This document shows, one piece after another, positions 1 through 8,836 of a stretch of DNA of 64,000 nt. The number at the start of each line of letters is the position of its first letter. The first letter of the stretch is position 1. This DNA comes from a virus. The notes under the pieces were generated by a model, which saw nothing but the letters and a program-made list of their open reading frames with translations, searched no databases and had not been told where the DNA came from. The stretch spans positions 58,615-122,614 of IMG/VR virus record IMGVR_UViG_3300044535_000472; one strand, 5' to 3'. The position numbers were made by a program, and so were the translations under genes.

Positions 1-1680
1 AACTTCTAGACCTTCTTTACTATATTGACTATTAGCACCAACAAGTATAGATTCTCCCAATACTCCTTTGTGAAATTTAAGCGGATCTTGAAACTTGGTA
101 GTGTAGTAGTGGTCAACACCTTTAATAGCAGCCTCTTGGAATAATTCCTGAATACCTTCTGGTACATTTTTACCTAAGTAATCAAGTAGTCTACCAGGAG
201 TTTGCATCATCGCATGTTTTAAATATGCTTTCTTACCCCACCTTTTAATATTATTTTCAATAAGCTCGTAACTAGCTTTACCAGCTGCACCAGCTATAGT
301 AGATTTTACTAAATGCTTGTTATAATTTTTTACAAATTGATCTGCTAAACTTCTTTTTACTGCACCATGTCCAATTATTTTTTCAAAACCAAAAGCGTTG
401 GTCATGTATATAATAGGAAGATTTATAAGCGTAACAGCTTTACCGTTTTGCTCAGCAATAGTTAAAATTTTTGAAGCATCTTCACCAGTTGGTCCAGTAG
501 AAAGTTTTTGCTTAGCATCTATTAACTCATTGTGCAATTGCTCATAACGAGTTTTATCTGTAATCTCATTATTTTCATTAATAAGAGATTGCATTTCTTT
601 ATTAATACTAGCAATTTTCTTTTGTTGAACTGCACCATATTCTTGTCTACCTGATTCAATTTTTTCTAGTATAGCACCACCACCTTCAGTTTGAGCTTCA
701 TTAATACCAAATCTTATACGCTGAAGATCTGCATAGCCTCCACCAACACTTCTCATTATTGCAGCAACCCCATTTAATTCACGAGCTTCATCAAGACCTC
801 TTATTGTATTTTTTAAAGGATTAATTTCTTTTGCAAAACCAACACCCATGCCTTTTATACCACCTAAACCTTTTTGACCTTCCCAGATCATTCTTAATTT
901 AGCCACATTATCTGCTTTGCTAAAAGCGGATAATCCAGTTTTTATAGCCTTACCTCTTTCAATAAGAGAAGGTATACGAAGTATATTTCTAGCAGCTGCG
1001 GCGTCTAATGGTTTTGTTGCTGCAGTAAGTCCCAATCTTGAAGCAGTAAACTTAGTAGCAGCTATAGCACTTTCTTCTATTAACACACCTGCTGCTATAC
1101 CTAATGTAGGAGCTAGGTTTGCAAAAAAGTTTACAGAGCTACCAGCAAATCCTGGCTTACTTGACATCATAATAGACATACCATCTTGGTATGCCTTAGC
1201 ACCTTCTATATCAGGAGTAGCATCAAATAAATCACTAGGCTTTGTATATGGCTTTAAATAATCTTTAGTAAAACCCCACATGGTACTAGGAAGGTATTTA
1301 GCCATCCTAATAAAATCACCGCCCACTCTACCATGCTCATTATAATATTGCTCAGTATCAAAGTTTGCAGGATTAATACCAAGTACATCTACATCAGGAT
1401 GTGCATAATATCTTTTTAAATTAAGACCTTCACTACCAGCACCAAATTGAGTAGGTTGTGAAAAACGCAAAGGATCAACTTTAACACTAGCAATCTCGGA
1501 AATTTTATTGTTCCAATCATTAATTGTTGGTGCTCCCGTATTTGTAACTTTTATTGGCGTTGAGGTTTTTGGTTTAAATTCTGGCGCAGGTTTAACAGCT
1601 GGCTGTTGCGCCTTTGCTGTCATATTATCCCAAAATTCAAAAACAGAAGGTGTGCCTTGCGGAGTTTGTTCGTTTGCCAT
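1..1680 (-). CDS. Giant virion cargo protein, N-terminal part (cut by window edge)
   Basis: An uninterrupted minus-strand reading frame starts with ATG at 1680 (MANEQTPQGTPSVFEFWDN) and stays open through 560 codons to the left edge, so the C-terminus is missing. The first 60 or so residues are Pro/Lys-rich and look disordered. They are followed by a segment with VDPLRFSQPTQFGAGSEG, then a small-residue, hydrophobic stretch (about residues 175-210, NFFANLAPTLGIAAGVLIEE) that could be membrane-active, and then long helical, charged sequence. It starts 2 bp after the stop of the 1494-residue gene. Giant internal virion proteins at this place are typical of crAss-like phages, and some are fused to or followed by the virion RNA polymerase. 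No polymerase motif is visible in the part present. Role inferred from position and size only. Confidence 0.75.
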   Translation of the reverse strand, partial: MANEQTPQGTPSVFEFWDNMTAKAQQPAVKPAPEFKPKTSTPIKVTNTGAPTINDWNNKISEIASVKVDPLRFSQPTQFGAGSEGLNLKRYYAHPDVDVLGINPANFDTEQYYNEHGRVGGDFIRMAKYLPSTMWGFTKDYLKPYTKPSDLFDATPDIEGAKAYQDGMSIMMSSKPGFAGSSVNFFANLAPTLGIAAGVLIEESAIAATKFTASRLGLTAATKPLDAAAARNILRIPSLIERGKAIKTGLSAFSKADNVAKLRMIWEGQKGLGGIKGMGVGFAKEINPLKNTIRGLDEARELNGVAAIMRSVGGGYADLQRIRFGINEAQTEGGGAILEKIESGRQEYGAVQQKKIASINKEMQSLINENNEITDKTRYEQLHNELIDAKQKLSTGPTGEDASKILTIAEQNGKAVTLINLPIIYMTNAFGFEKIIGHGAVKRSLADQFVKNYNKHLVKSTIAGAAGKASYELIENNIKRWGKKAYLKHAMMQTPGRLLDYLGKNVPEGIQELFQEAAIKGVDHYYTTKFQDPLKFHKGVLGESILVGANSQYSKEGLEV

Positions 1681-1682
1681 AA

Positions 1683-4600
1683 TTACTGTATCAATGCTTG
1701 TGGGTCTCTAATTAAATCTGGGTTACTACGCTTCCTATCAATACCCAATTGAGTTATATAACCAAAATTATCTAATCCCTGTTGTCTTAATTGTTCAGCA
1801 AAATAATATCCTGGTATTGTACCTTTACTTGCATATTGTGTTTCAATTTGCTGTGGAGCTACTAATCCTTTAAGATCATCTGCTGTTAATATTTGACCAT
1901 TAAGCACATAGTTATCATACTTATCTTGTGTGATATTAAATATACCAGATCCAGGAATATTAACCGTAGCTTTTCCCATAGCCCAAAGAGCTAAGTCTAC
2001 CCAGTCTGATTTTACAGTGCGTTTATACAATGTATTAACAGCTTGAGATTTAGGTATTAATGCTGTAAATACTAAGTCTTTATTATTATTTTGAAACCCT
2101 AATGATTTAGCTTTTTCACCATTAAGTGTAATCTGATATGCTGTCATGTTAGATGAACCAGCAACTGGATACACTCGTATTTGACCTGCAGCTAAATCAA
2201 GCTTGTTAAAGTTTCCTACATTAGCTTGACCTTTAATATCATTTTCTAAGTTGGATAATAAGCCTAATAATTTATCTGCATTTTTAGAATGATTATCTTC
2301 TAAATCAGCCCAGTCCCAATCATTAATATTTTCGTCGCTTACATCAAGTTTATCAAGAAGTTTTACATAAGGCATGTCAACCAAAAATGATTTTTGATAA
2401 TACTTACCATCTTCTTTTCTACTTGCTATACTACCTTTAAGGTTATTGATAAGACCAATTAAATCTTGGTTACCTGTACCAGATGCTAAGTCTACACCTT
2501 CATTAAAGTTAATAAAGTATGGTTGTGCAGTGATACCACCTTGACCCTTATAGCTATCAGCTAAGATATTTCTAGGACTATATGTTTGCAAATCTGTATT
2601 TTTATCTGCAGCTGCAATTCCATATTCTCTTTTAAATGTATCATAGCCTACTATAGGAATTTCTGGAAACTCTAAATATGCAGGAGCTTGACCTCTTTGT
2701 TGTTGAACCGCTGCATAATCTTGATATACCTGCCATTCAGTAGTTCTACCTTCTGAAGTCCAAGTTTCCATTATTGCTTCTTTTAAAAGCTCTTTACCAT
2801 TAACACCCTTTTCATTTAATCTATTAACAATACTTGCAACCTCGGAAGGATTTCCTTCAAATGCTAAATTATCAAACCATGCATTTGGATCATAGTTTAA
2901 TGCCTTATTTCCTTTTTCTGCAAGTCGTTGAGCAATTTTTGGATTTAATTTATTTTGCTCAAGAACAGCACTACGAACTTCTCCTCCAAAAGTAGGGGTA
3001 TATGCACCACCAATACCGGATAATTGTGATGCCCAAGTACCAGCCATATCTGCTTTACCCTCTAAAGAATTTGTTGTTACAATTGCAGCATCCGCCATAA
3101 CATCTGCAGCAGCCCATATCTTAGGATTGTTGTAAATTTGATCTTTAAACTCCTGCTGTGTTTTAACTGCTTTTAACGGTGCTCCATTAGCTGGACTATT
3201 CTCAGCATTAACAGTACCCATTTGTTTAAAGATGTACTTATCCATAAAGTCTCTTAGCTCGGTACCACTACCATAAGCTAACATACCAGGATTAGTTTCC
3301 ATCTTAGCACCTACTTTTGCAATGTTATATTGGTCTACAATTATCATTGCCTTTTCAGTTTGAGACTGAATATTAGCTAATGAAACTTTGTCCATTATAG
3401 TCGTCTTATCAACATCATCTTTAAACAAAGGATCTTTACTATATTCTGCTACTGCTCTATCAAAGCTATCTGATGTAGTAATTCCTAATTTCATATATGG
3501 GAAGATGTCGCTATTTTTAATTTGACCATCATCACCAATAAGCCCTAATCTATCTGGGCCAGGAAACATTTTCTTTATAGATGCTAATGCACTTTTCTTT
3601 TCACTAGGTGTACCATATGCAACCTTGTCTTGATATTTTCTTAGTAATAAATCTACAGTTGTTCCTTTTACATCATCAAGAATTTGATTCTTGGCATCTA
3701 AGCCAGCAGTTATAGCATTTTTAGTTTGAATGTTTTGAGCTGTTAAAGCAAGTCCAGTATCCCATAAATTTTCTAAAAATGATTTCTCTCCAGGTAGTTG
3801 AATATTTTTATATTCTTGAGTCATTTCAGGACTAACTTCACCAACAAGATTTTCACGAGAGTCATCTTCAGATACTAACGGATTAGGCATTAATGTAGCT
3901 AATACTGAAAATTTATTTAAATCAGTTCCTACAATAGTTTTTCTAGCTTCAGTACGAGTTTGATCCGCTAAATAAGTTGGAATACTATCCGTACCTAATG
4001 CAAACTTTGAATAATCTTTAGCAGCATTTACTATAGCTTCTACAGATGCACTATCCGCATTAGCTTCCAAAAGGGCATCAAATTCTGCCTTTCTTGGATT
4101 GTTTTCAGTGAACATGTAACCAAATGGATTTTGGTATTTATTAAATACATATTCATTAAAGTCTTTTACATCAGCTTCAGTTTTTATTACATCTGCTGGA
4201 TTAGGAGCTTCAATAGGTGCATATTTTTCACTAAAAGCTGTATCTTGAAATGCTGTACGTGCGGTATCGCTAGGAGTCGCACTTGCAGTTTGTGCTGTAG
4301 CTGTACCTGCAGTATCACTTGGTGGAACATAATTACTAGCTAATAACGTATCTGCTACAGTAGATGTAGTATCTGGTGCAACAACTGCTGTTGCTGTAGA
4401 ATCTACTTGTGGAATATTTGTTGTAGAAGCTTGACCTGTACTATCTACAGATGATGGTGTAACTGTAGCTGTAGCTGTACTATCTTGGGGTGTAGTTGTA
4501 GTTTGTTGCTGTGTAGTTTGCTGAGAAGATTCTCCTCCACCAGTACTTACACCAGCTTTTTCAGCAGCTTCTTTTTGAGCACCATCACCATCTAAAAATG

Positions 4601-6167
4601 ATAATTGGCTTTTATCAGTAACACCTAGGGTAGCAAGTTTATCTGTACCCATACTATTCCACACAACCTCACTACCATGTCCTCTTAATTGGTGAATATA
4701 AAACTCAAGTTCATTTTCCTTTTTTTCTTTTTCTGATTTACGAGCATTATCATTAGTTGTAGTTCCCGCATCAAGAATACTTTGCAAACCAAATGGATCT
4801 GCACCTGCATCCTCTAATAATAATTTCTTAAGACTATCATCTAAGAAACCTGCTGATTTTCCAGATCTGCCACCTAATCTACTATCCCAAAGTTTTTTCT
4901 CAAGGTCGTTAGCATAATCATAAGCCGCCTTCTTCCATTGGTTTTCTAGCTCCATTGACTTAAGAGAAACCTGATGTGAAAAGTTCAAGTTTTCTAAATA
5001 TATAGGATCAGCTTTTACATCTTGCTTTTGTGTAAGTTGTGCATATGATGAAGCTGCAGTAGCTAAGTCATTACTTAATAAACCTCTAGCCAAAATAGCA
5101 TCAGCTCTAGCAGCTAATGCACTTTGTGATAATCCCTCAGTTGCTGTAGGAGATGTAATATCTAAAGATTGTGTATAGTAGTCATCAGTTTGCTCAGCAA
5201 CTTGACCATCATCATTTAGTCGACGATAGTACTCAATAAGATCTTTATCAAGTTCTGGGTCAACACCCTTTTCCTTAATATAGTTTTCTGCTACTTCTTT
5301 TTTAGCATTAATAGTTTCTTTATTACTCTGAGCTATCTTTTTATTTTCAAGATTGGCTTTATTTTCAGACTCGATAACTTGGCGTATGTAATCTGCTTCT
5401 GCAGCTTGTGCACTACCAAATTCTGATGCTTTTGATTCACCGTATTGCTTACGTTGTAAATAAGCAGATACATTATACATATCGGCAACTTGCTGTTCAT
5501 TACCGTATTTAGAAAGGAAGTAGTTGTACAATGGAACTTCCATTGGAGTACCATTAGTAGTAGTATAAATATAACGACCATCCGAAGACACCGTTTGCAT
5601 TTCTAGTTTACTAGATGTAGCAAATTTTACAGCATCGTCAACTACGTTTACAAATGGAACATACTTAGGTGAGCTCATTGCTAAAGCTTCTTGCTCAGTA
5701 GAGTTAGCAAAATCTTGTGCTTTATATTGCAAATACTGAACACCACCATCCCAATACTTACCGCCGCATTCTTTTGGATTTAAACAATTTCTAAAGAATT
5801 CTGCACGGTCATACTCATTATAAACATCCTTTGTAAAGTTAACATCTTTGGCAAATAACTTATTGGTTGTCAATGGTTTAAACACCTGAAAAGCAGCTCG
5901 TTGATTATCCTCTATAGATAAATCTACACCAGCTAATCTTTGTATTTCATTATTAGCCTTTGAGAAAAAATCATTTCTCATTGTAGACGTATCCTGTCTT
6001 GTAAGAGGTGAGTTTAATAGTGTACCATAAATGCTGTTAACTCGATCATACCCAGCTTCATACTGCGCATTCTTGGTATCAAGAACAGTTTTATAAAAAT
6101 TAAAATCAGGCTGATACGGTTGTATCTGCGGTATGTATTTATTACTTCCTTGTAAGTACGTTGCCAT
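1683..6167 (-). CDS. Giant virion/cargo protein, 1494 aa
   Basis: Large soluble-looking protein with start MATYLQGSNKYIPQIQPYQP. Three parts can be seen: a helical N-terminal half (residues 1 to about 530), a low-complexity linker of Thr, Ser, Gln, Ala and Asp (about 540-680, many repeats of DSTATA, TSTVADT, SDTA), and a second mostly helical half. No signal peptide, transmembrane segment or catalytic motif is recognised. It lies between two other very large genes in the late block, where crAss-like phages encode proteins packed in the virion and ejected with DNA. The linker suggests two domains that act separately or are cut apart. Cargo role is inference; family match judged by eye. Confidence 0.7.
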   Translation of the reverse strand: MATYLQGSNKYIPQIQPYQPDFNFYKTVLDTKNAQYEAGYDRVNSIYGTLLNSPLTRQDTSTMRNDFFSKANNEIQRLAGVDLSIEDNQRAAFQVFKPLTTNKLFAKDVNFTKDVYNEYDRAEFFRNCLNPKECGGKYWDGGVQYLQYKAQDFANSTEQEALAMSSPKYVPFVNVVDDAVKFATSSKLEMQTVSSDGRYIYTTTNGTPMEVPLYNYFLSKYGNEQQVADMYNVSAYLQRKQYGESKASEFGSAQAAEADYIRQVIESENKANLENKKIAQSNKETINAKKEVAENYIKEKGVDPELDKDLIEYYRRLNDDGQVAEQTDDYYTQSLDITSPTATEGLSQSALAARADAILARGLLSNDLATAASSYAQLTQKQDVKADPIYLENLNFSHQVSLKSMELENQWKKAAYDYANDLEKKLWDSRLGGRSGKSAGFLDDSLKKLLLEDAGADPFGLQSILDAGTTTNDNARKSEKEKKENELEFYIHQLRGHGSEVVWNSMGTDKLATLGVTDKSQLSFLDGDGAQKEAAEKAGVSTGGGESSQQTTQQQTTTTPQDSTATATVTPSSVDSTGQASTTNIPQVDSTATAVVAPDTTSTVADTLLASNYVPPSDTAGTATAQTASATPSDTARTAFQDTAFSEKYAPIEAPNPADVIKTEADVKDFNEYVFNKYQNPFGYMFTENNPRKAEFDALLEANADSASVEAIVNAAKDYSKFALGTDSIPTYLADQTRTEARKTIVGTDLNKFSVLATLMPNPLVSEDDSRENLVGEVSPEMTQEYKNIQLPGEKSFLENLWDTGLALTAQNIQTKNAITAGLDAKNQILDDVKGTTVDLLLRKYQDKVAYGTPSEKKSALASIKKMFPGPDRLGLIGDDGQIKNSDIFPYMKLGITTSDSFDRAVAEYSKDPLFKDDVDKTTIMDKVSLANIQSQTEKAMIIVDQYNIAKVGAKMETNPGMLAYGSGTELRDFMDKYIFKQMGTVNAENSPANGAPLKAVKTQQEFKDQIYNNPKIWAAADVMADAAIVTTNSLEGKADMAGTWASQLSGIGGAYTPTFGGEVRSAVLEQNKLNPKIAQRLAEKGNKALNYDPNAWFDNLAFEGNPSEVASIVNRLNEKGVNGKELLKEAIMETWTSEGRTTEWQVYQDYAAVQQQRGQAPAYLEFPEIPIVGYDTFKREYGIAAADKNTDLQTYSPRNILADSYKGQGGITAQPYFINFNEGVDLASGTGNQDLIGLINNLKGSIASRKEDGKYYQKSFLVDMPYVKLLDKLDVSDENINDWDWADLEDNHSKNADKLLGLLSNLENDIKGQANVGNFNKLDLAAGQIRVYPVAGSSNMTAYQITLNGEKAKSLGFQNNNKDLVFTALIPKSQAVNTLYKRTVKSDWVDLALWAMGKATVNIPGSGIFNITQDKYDNYVLNGQILTADDLKGLVAPQQIETQYASKGTIPGYYFAEQLRQQGLDNFGYITQLGIDRKRSNPDLIRDPQALIQ

Positions 6168-6230
6168 AGTTTATACTGTAAATATACGAAAAACTTTTAA
6201 AAGTTACTAAACTTAAAAAGTTTAACTTTC
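6168..6230 (-). promoter_or_regulatory. Intergenic dyads before the 1494-aa gene
   Basis: The 63-bp gap holds two adjacent AT-rich inverted repeats: AACTTTTAAAAGTT (6192-6205, perfect) and AAACTT-AAA-AAGTTT (6209-6223). A near copy of the second lies at 11583-11596 in another gap of the same block. Either a regulatory/protein-binding site or weak hairpins; function unknown. Confidence 0.3.
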
Positions 6231-8825
6231 TTAAATTAATCCTCCAAACATATAAGGTAATGCACCTGTACCTGCTGCTTGTGCGTATTGTGCAAATGCA
6301 GCTGCAGCATTTGGATCACCCATATTATACTGCTGTAACATTTTATTAAACATCTCAACCTCAGGATTTCCAGGATCTTGAATGTTCATACCCTTGCCGC
6401 CAAAAATAAGTTGTGCAGCTTTATCTGCAGAAACACCTTTTTTCATAAGATCATTTATCCTTTGTAATTGTGCTTCATACTCATCAAAAGATTTTTGACC
6501 TGTAAGATCTTTACCTTTATTAAAATATACTAAACCTGATGGCTCATCTATAAGAAACTTGTTACCAGACATTGCCTCAAGATTAGCTGATGTAGCTGCG
6601 TTAACGTCCATAGCATTTTTCAATGCGGTTGTTTGAGCAATAAACTCATTTTGAGTTTGCTTATCATTTTGAATCTTTTGCGTCATTTCATCATAGTAAC
6701 GCTTAGAATTTTCTAAGTTATATGCGTTAGTCTTAAACGCTAAATCTGCACGGGCTTTCTCAGCATTGTTATAAATCTCATTGTTAGCATTAAAGTATTT
6801 ACCTAATGTATTAGCAATTTGATTTGATGCTTGAGCTTGTGTTGAAGCAGCAGCGGCGGCATATCCTTGTGGACTTCCGTAAACACCAGCGGCACGTAGC
6901 GCACCTTGTGCTGTACCCTGTGTTTCAGCAACCTCACGACTTGGATCTAAGTATGCTTGGTTAAAGCTTACTGGAGCCATAGGGAAAGATGCAGGCATAA
7001 CATTAGGTTGGTTTGCACCAATAGCTAAGTTAGCTACCATGTTATTTACATCTGGTCCCCAGTACTGTAGATCAGGTGTTGCTTGTGTATATGTAGGAGA
7101 TTTCGGGGTTTCAACTGTGCTTTCAACATCTTTAACATCTTCAAAGCCTACTCCTTCTTCTTTAAGACCTTTTACAAATAAACCTTGTCCTGCAGTAGTA
7201 TTACCAAAGATATCATCAACAGGAGATATTGCACGTCCTGCAGCATCTTGTTGGTCACTCATACCTCTTGGTACTAATGTAAAGTTCTCAAGTGTTTTTG
7301 CATATTCAGGATCATCAGCCGCAGCTTGAATACCCTTATAGGCAGCTTGGAACATTGCAATTTGATCATCATTAAAAATCTCATCATCTTTAAAACCAAT
7401 ATCTTTAGCTGTTTTTCTATAAACATTGTTTTTATTTCCACCACCTTTATCCCAAGTTTTGTTTTTAGTAATAGGATCAATCTTACCTTCTACTTCCGCT
7501 TTAGTAATTGCAAAGACTTGTTTTTGAGCTTTTAAAAAGTTATCCAAAACTTCTTCTGCACTTTTAGATTTTAAAGCAGCTTTTCTAGATGAGCTAAGAC
7601 CTGAGGCATCAACTTGACGCTTGTACTCTTCATACATGCGATCAACAATACCTTTATTTGCTGGATCTTTTAATACACCTTCAACATAAGAATAGTCATC
7701 AATGTATCCACCAAGACGTGGATCTGTAACATTTGATTTTGGCAATTGTTTAGATACAGTAGTTTTAGTTACTCTTTGGTAGCCACCATCAGCTTTTACT
7801 ACATATACCTCTTGCTTGTTTTTTGCTTTACCAAATTCTTCACGTACACGTTTTTGAAAATCTGTATCAGACTCATTTTCATTACGTGTAATAACCGTAG
7901 CATTCTCGCTAGGTTTAAATTTAGTTACAGTAGTAGTACGTCTTGAAGCTGGCTGTTGATTTCCAAATGGTGTATTAATTATGTTACCATAACCATCTAC
8001 AACATAGGTCATACCTGTAACTCTATCTGTGATAACACGTGGCTGATTTTGTGCAGTGCGCAATTGATTAATACGGCGTTGCATTCTACGCATTTTACCA
8101 CTTTGAGCTTTTGGTAATCCACCATAACGAGCCTGTGGCATTTCACCTTCAGCCATTTCATTATCTTGCATAGCTTCCATTTGCTCATTATCAGAACCAG
8201 CTTGCATAGGCATAAGAGCAGAAGGATCTGCACCTACACGCATTAAGTATGGTAATGATAAAGCTGGAATATCTTCAAAACCTTTGCTAGCTTCTTGAGC
8301 TAATGCAATTTGACCTAGTTTATCAATAGAGTTTTTAATATTTAATTCAGCAGTACTAACATCCATTTTAGTAGCATTAGGATCTGCCATTACTTGTCTA
8401 GCATCATTAATAACACTACCATATTTCTTAGCTGCGTCAGCATAAGAAATTTTAGAAGTTTTAGACTTACCCTTTTTAGCAGGGTATCCAAAGTATTCTG
8501 CTAAGTCCTTTGGCATCTTTAGAAATTTACTAAAGATAAAAGAATCCTCGGTGGCACGCATAGGTACTCCACCATCAGCATGGGAAGGACCATTGATGTT
8601 AAAGTGTGCGGGTAAACCTCCTACATTAGGATCAAGAATGGTTTCGCCACCCTCTGCTTCAATATTAGGATTTTCATAATCTGGTTGTACAGATTTACGT
8701 GCTTCCGTTAAAGGCGCCCCTGCAGTATTGTGCACAGACCAAGGTGCAATTTGCATAGGAATATTGGGGTAGTGTGTACCACCCCTTTTCATTTGCGGAA
8801 GTTTCTTAATAGTAACTTTTCTCAT
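6231..8825 (-). CDS. Virion cargo protein with KIKxLP-type N-terminus, 864 aa
   Basis: The start is MRKVTIKKLPQMKRGG, a variant of the KIKxLPKAQ tag found at 13553 and twice inside the 17831 gene. Residues 55-110 carry a Gly-Gly-rich segment (EAEGGETILDPNVGG, HADGGVPM, then DSFIFS) that by eye recalls a repeat seen in other large Bacteroidota phage proteins. Around residue 235 the sequence ARYGGLPKAQSGK repeats the GG/LPKAQ theme. The C-terminal half is Ala/Asn/Gln-rich and helical (about 620-760), consistent with a coiled or rod-like ejected protein. No enzymatic motif seen. It sits between giant cargo genes; function inferred from context only. Confidence 0.65.
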   Translation of the reverse strand: MRKVTIKKLPQMKRGGTHYPNIPMQIAPWSVHNTAGAPLTEARKSVQPDYENPNIEAEGGETILDPNVGGLPAHFNINGPSHADGGVPMRATEDSFIFSKFLKMPKDLAEYFGYPAKKGKSKTSKISYADAAKKYGSVINDARQVMADPNATKMDVSTAELNIKNSIDKLGQIALAQEASKGFEDIPALSLPYLMRVGADPSALMPMQAGSDNEQMEAMQDNEMAEGEMPQARYGGLPKAQSGKMRRMQRRINQLRTAQNQPRVITDRVTGMTYVVDGYGNIINTPFGNQQPASRRTTTVTKFKPSENATVITRNENESDTDFQKRVREEFGKAKNKQEVYVVKADGGYQRVTKTTVSKQLPKSNVTDPRLGGYIDDYSYVEGVLKDPANKGIVDRMYEEYKRQVDASGLSSSRKAALKSKSAEEVLDNFLKAQKQVFAITKAEVEGKIDPITKNKTWDKGGGNKNNVYRKTAKDIGFKDDEIFNDDQIAMFQAAYKGIQAAADDPEYAKTLENFTLVPRGMSDQQDAAGRAISPVDDIFGNTTAGQGLFVKGLKEEGVGFEDVKDVESTVETPKSPTYTQATPDLQYWGPDVNNMVANLAIGANQPNVMPASFPMAPVSFNQAYLDPSREVAETQGTAQGALRAAGVYGSPQGYAAAAASTQAQASNQIANTLGKYFNANNEIYNNAEKARADLAFKTNAYNLENSKRYYDEMTQKIQNDKQTQNEFIAQTTALKNAMDVNAATSANLEAMSGNKFLIDEPSGLVYFNKGKDLTGQKSFDEYEAQLQRINDLMKKGVSADKAAQLIFGGKGMNIQDPGNPEVEMFNKMLQQYNMGDPNAAAAFAQYAQAAGTGALPYMFGGLI

Positions 8826-8836
8826 CCTATAGATAT

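Noticed and set aside
1-1680. Virion RNA polymerase in the left-edge gene
   Set aside because: Expected near here in crAss-like phages, but no DxDGD-type catalytic motif is in the part present; it may lie outside the window.
917-1711. Plus-strand open frames at 917-1261 and 1508-1711
   Set aside because: They are antisense to the giant cargo gene, have low-complexity composition, and no leader.
4131-4343. Plus-strand frame rich in Phe/Ile/Cys at 4131-4343
   Set aside because: Antisense shadow of the Thr/Ser repeat linker in the 1494-aa gene.
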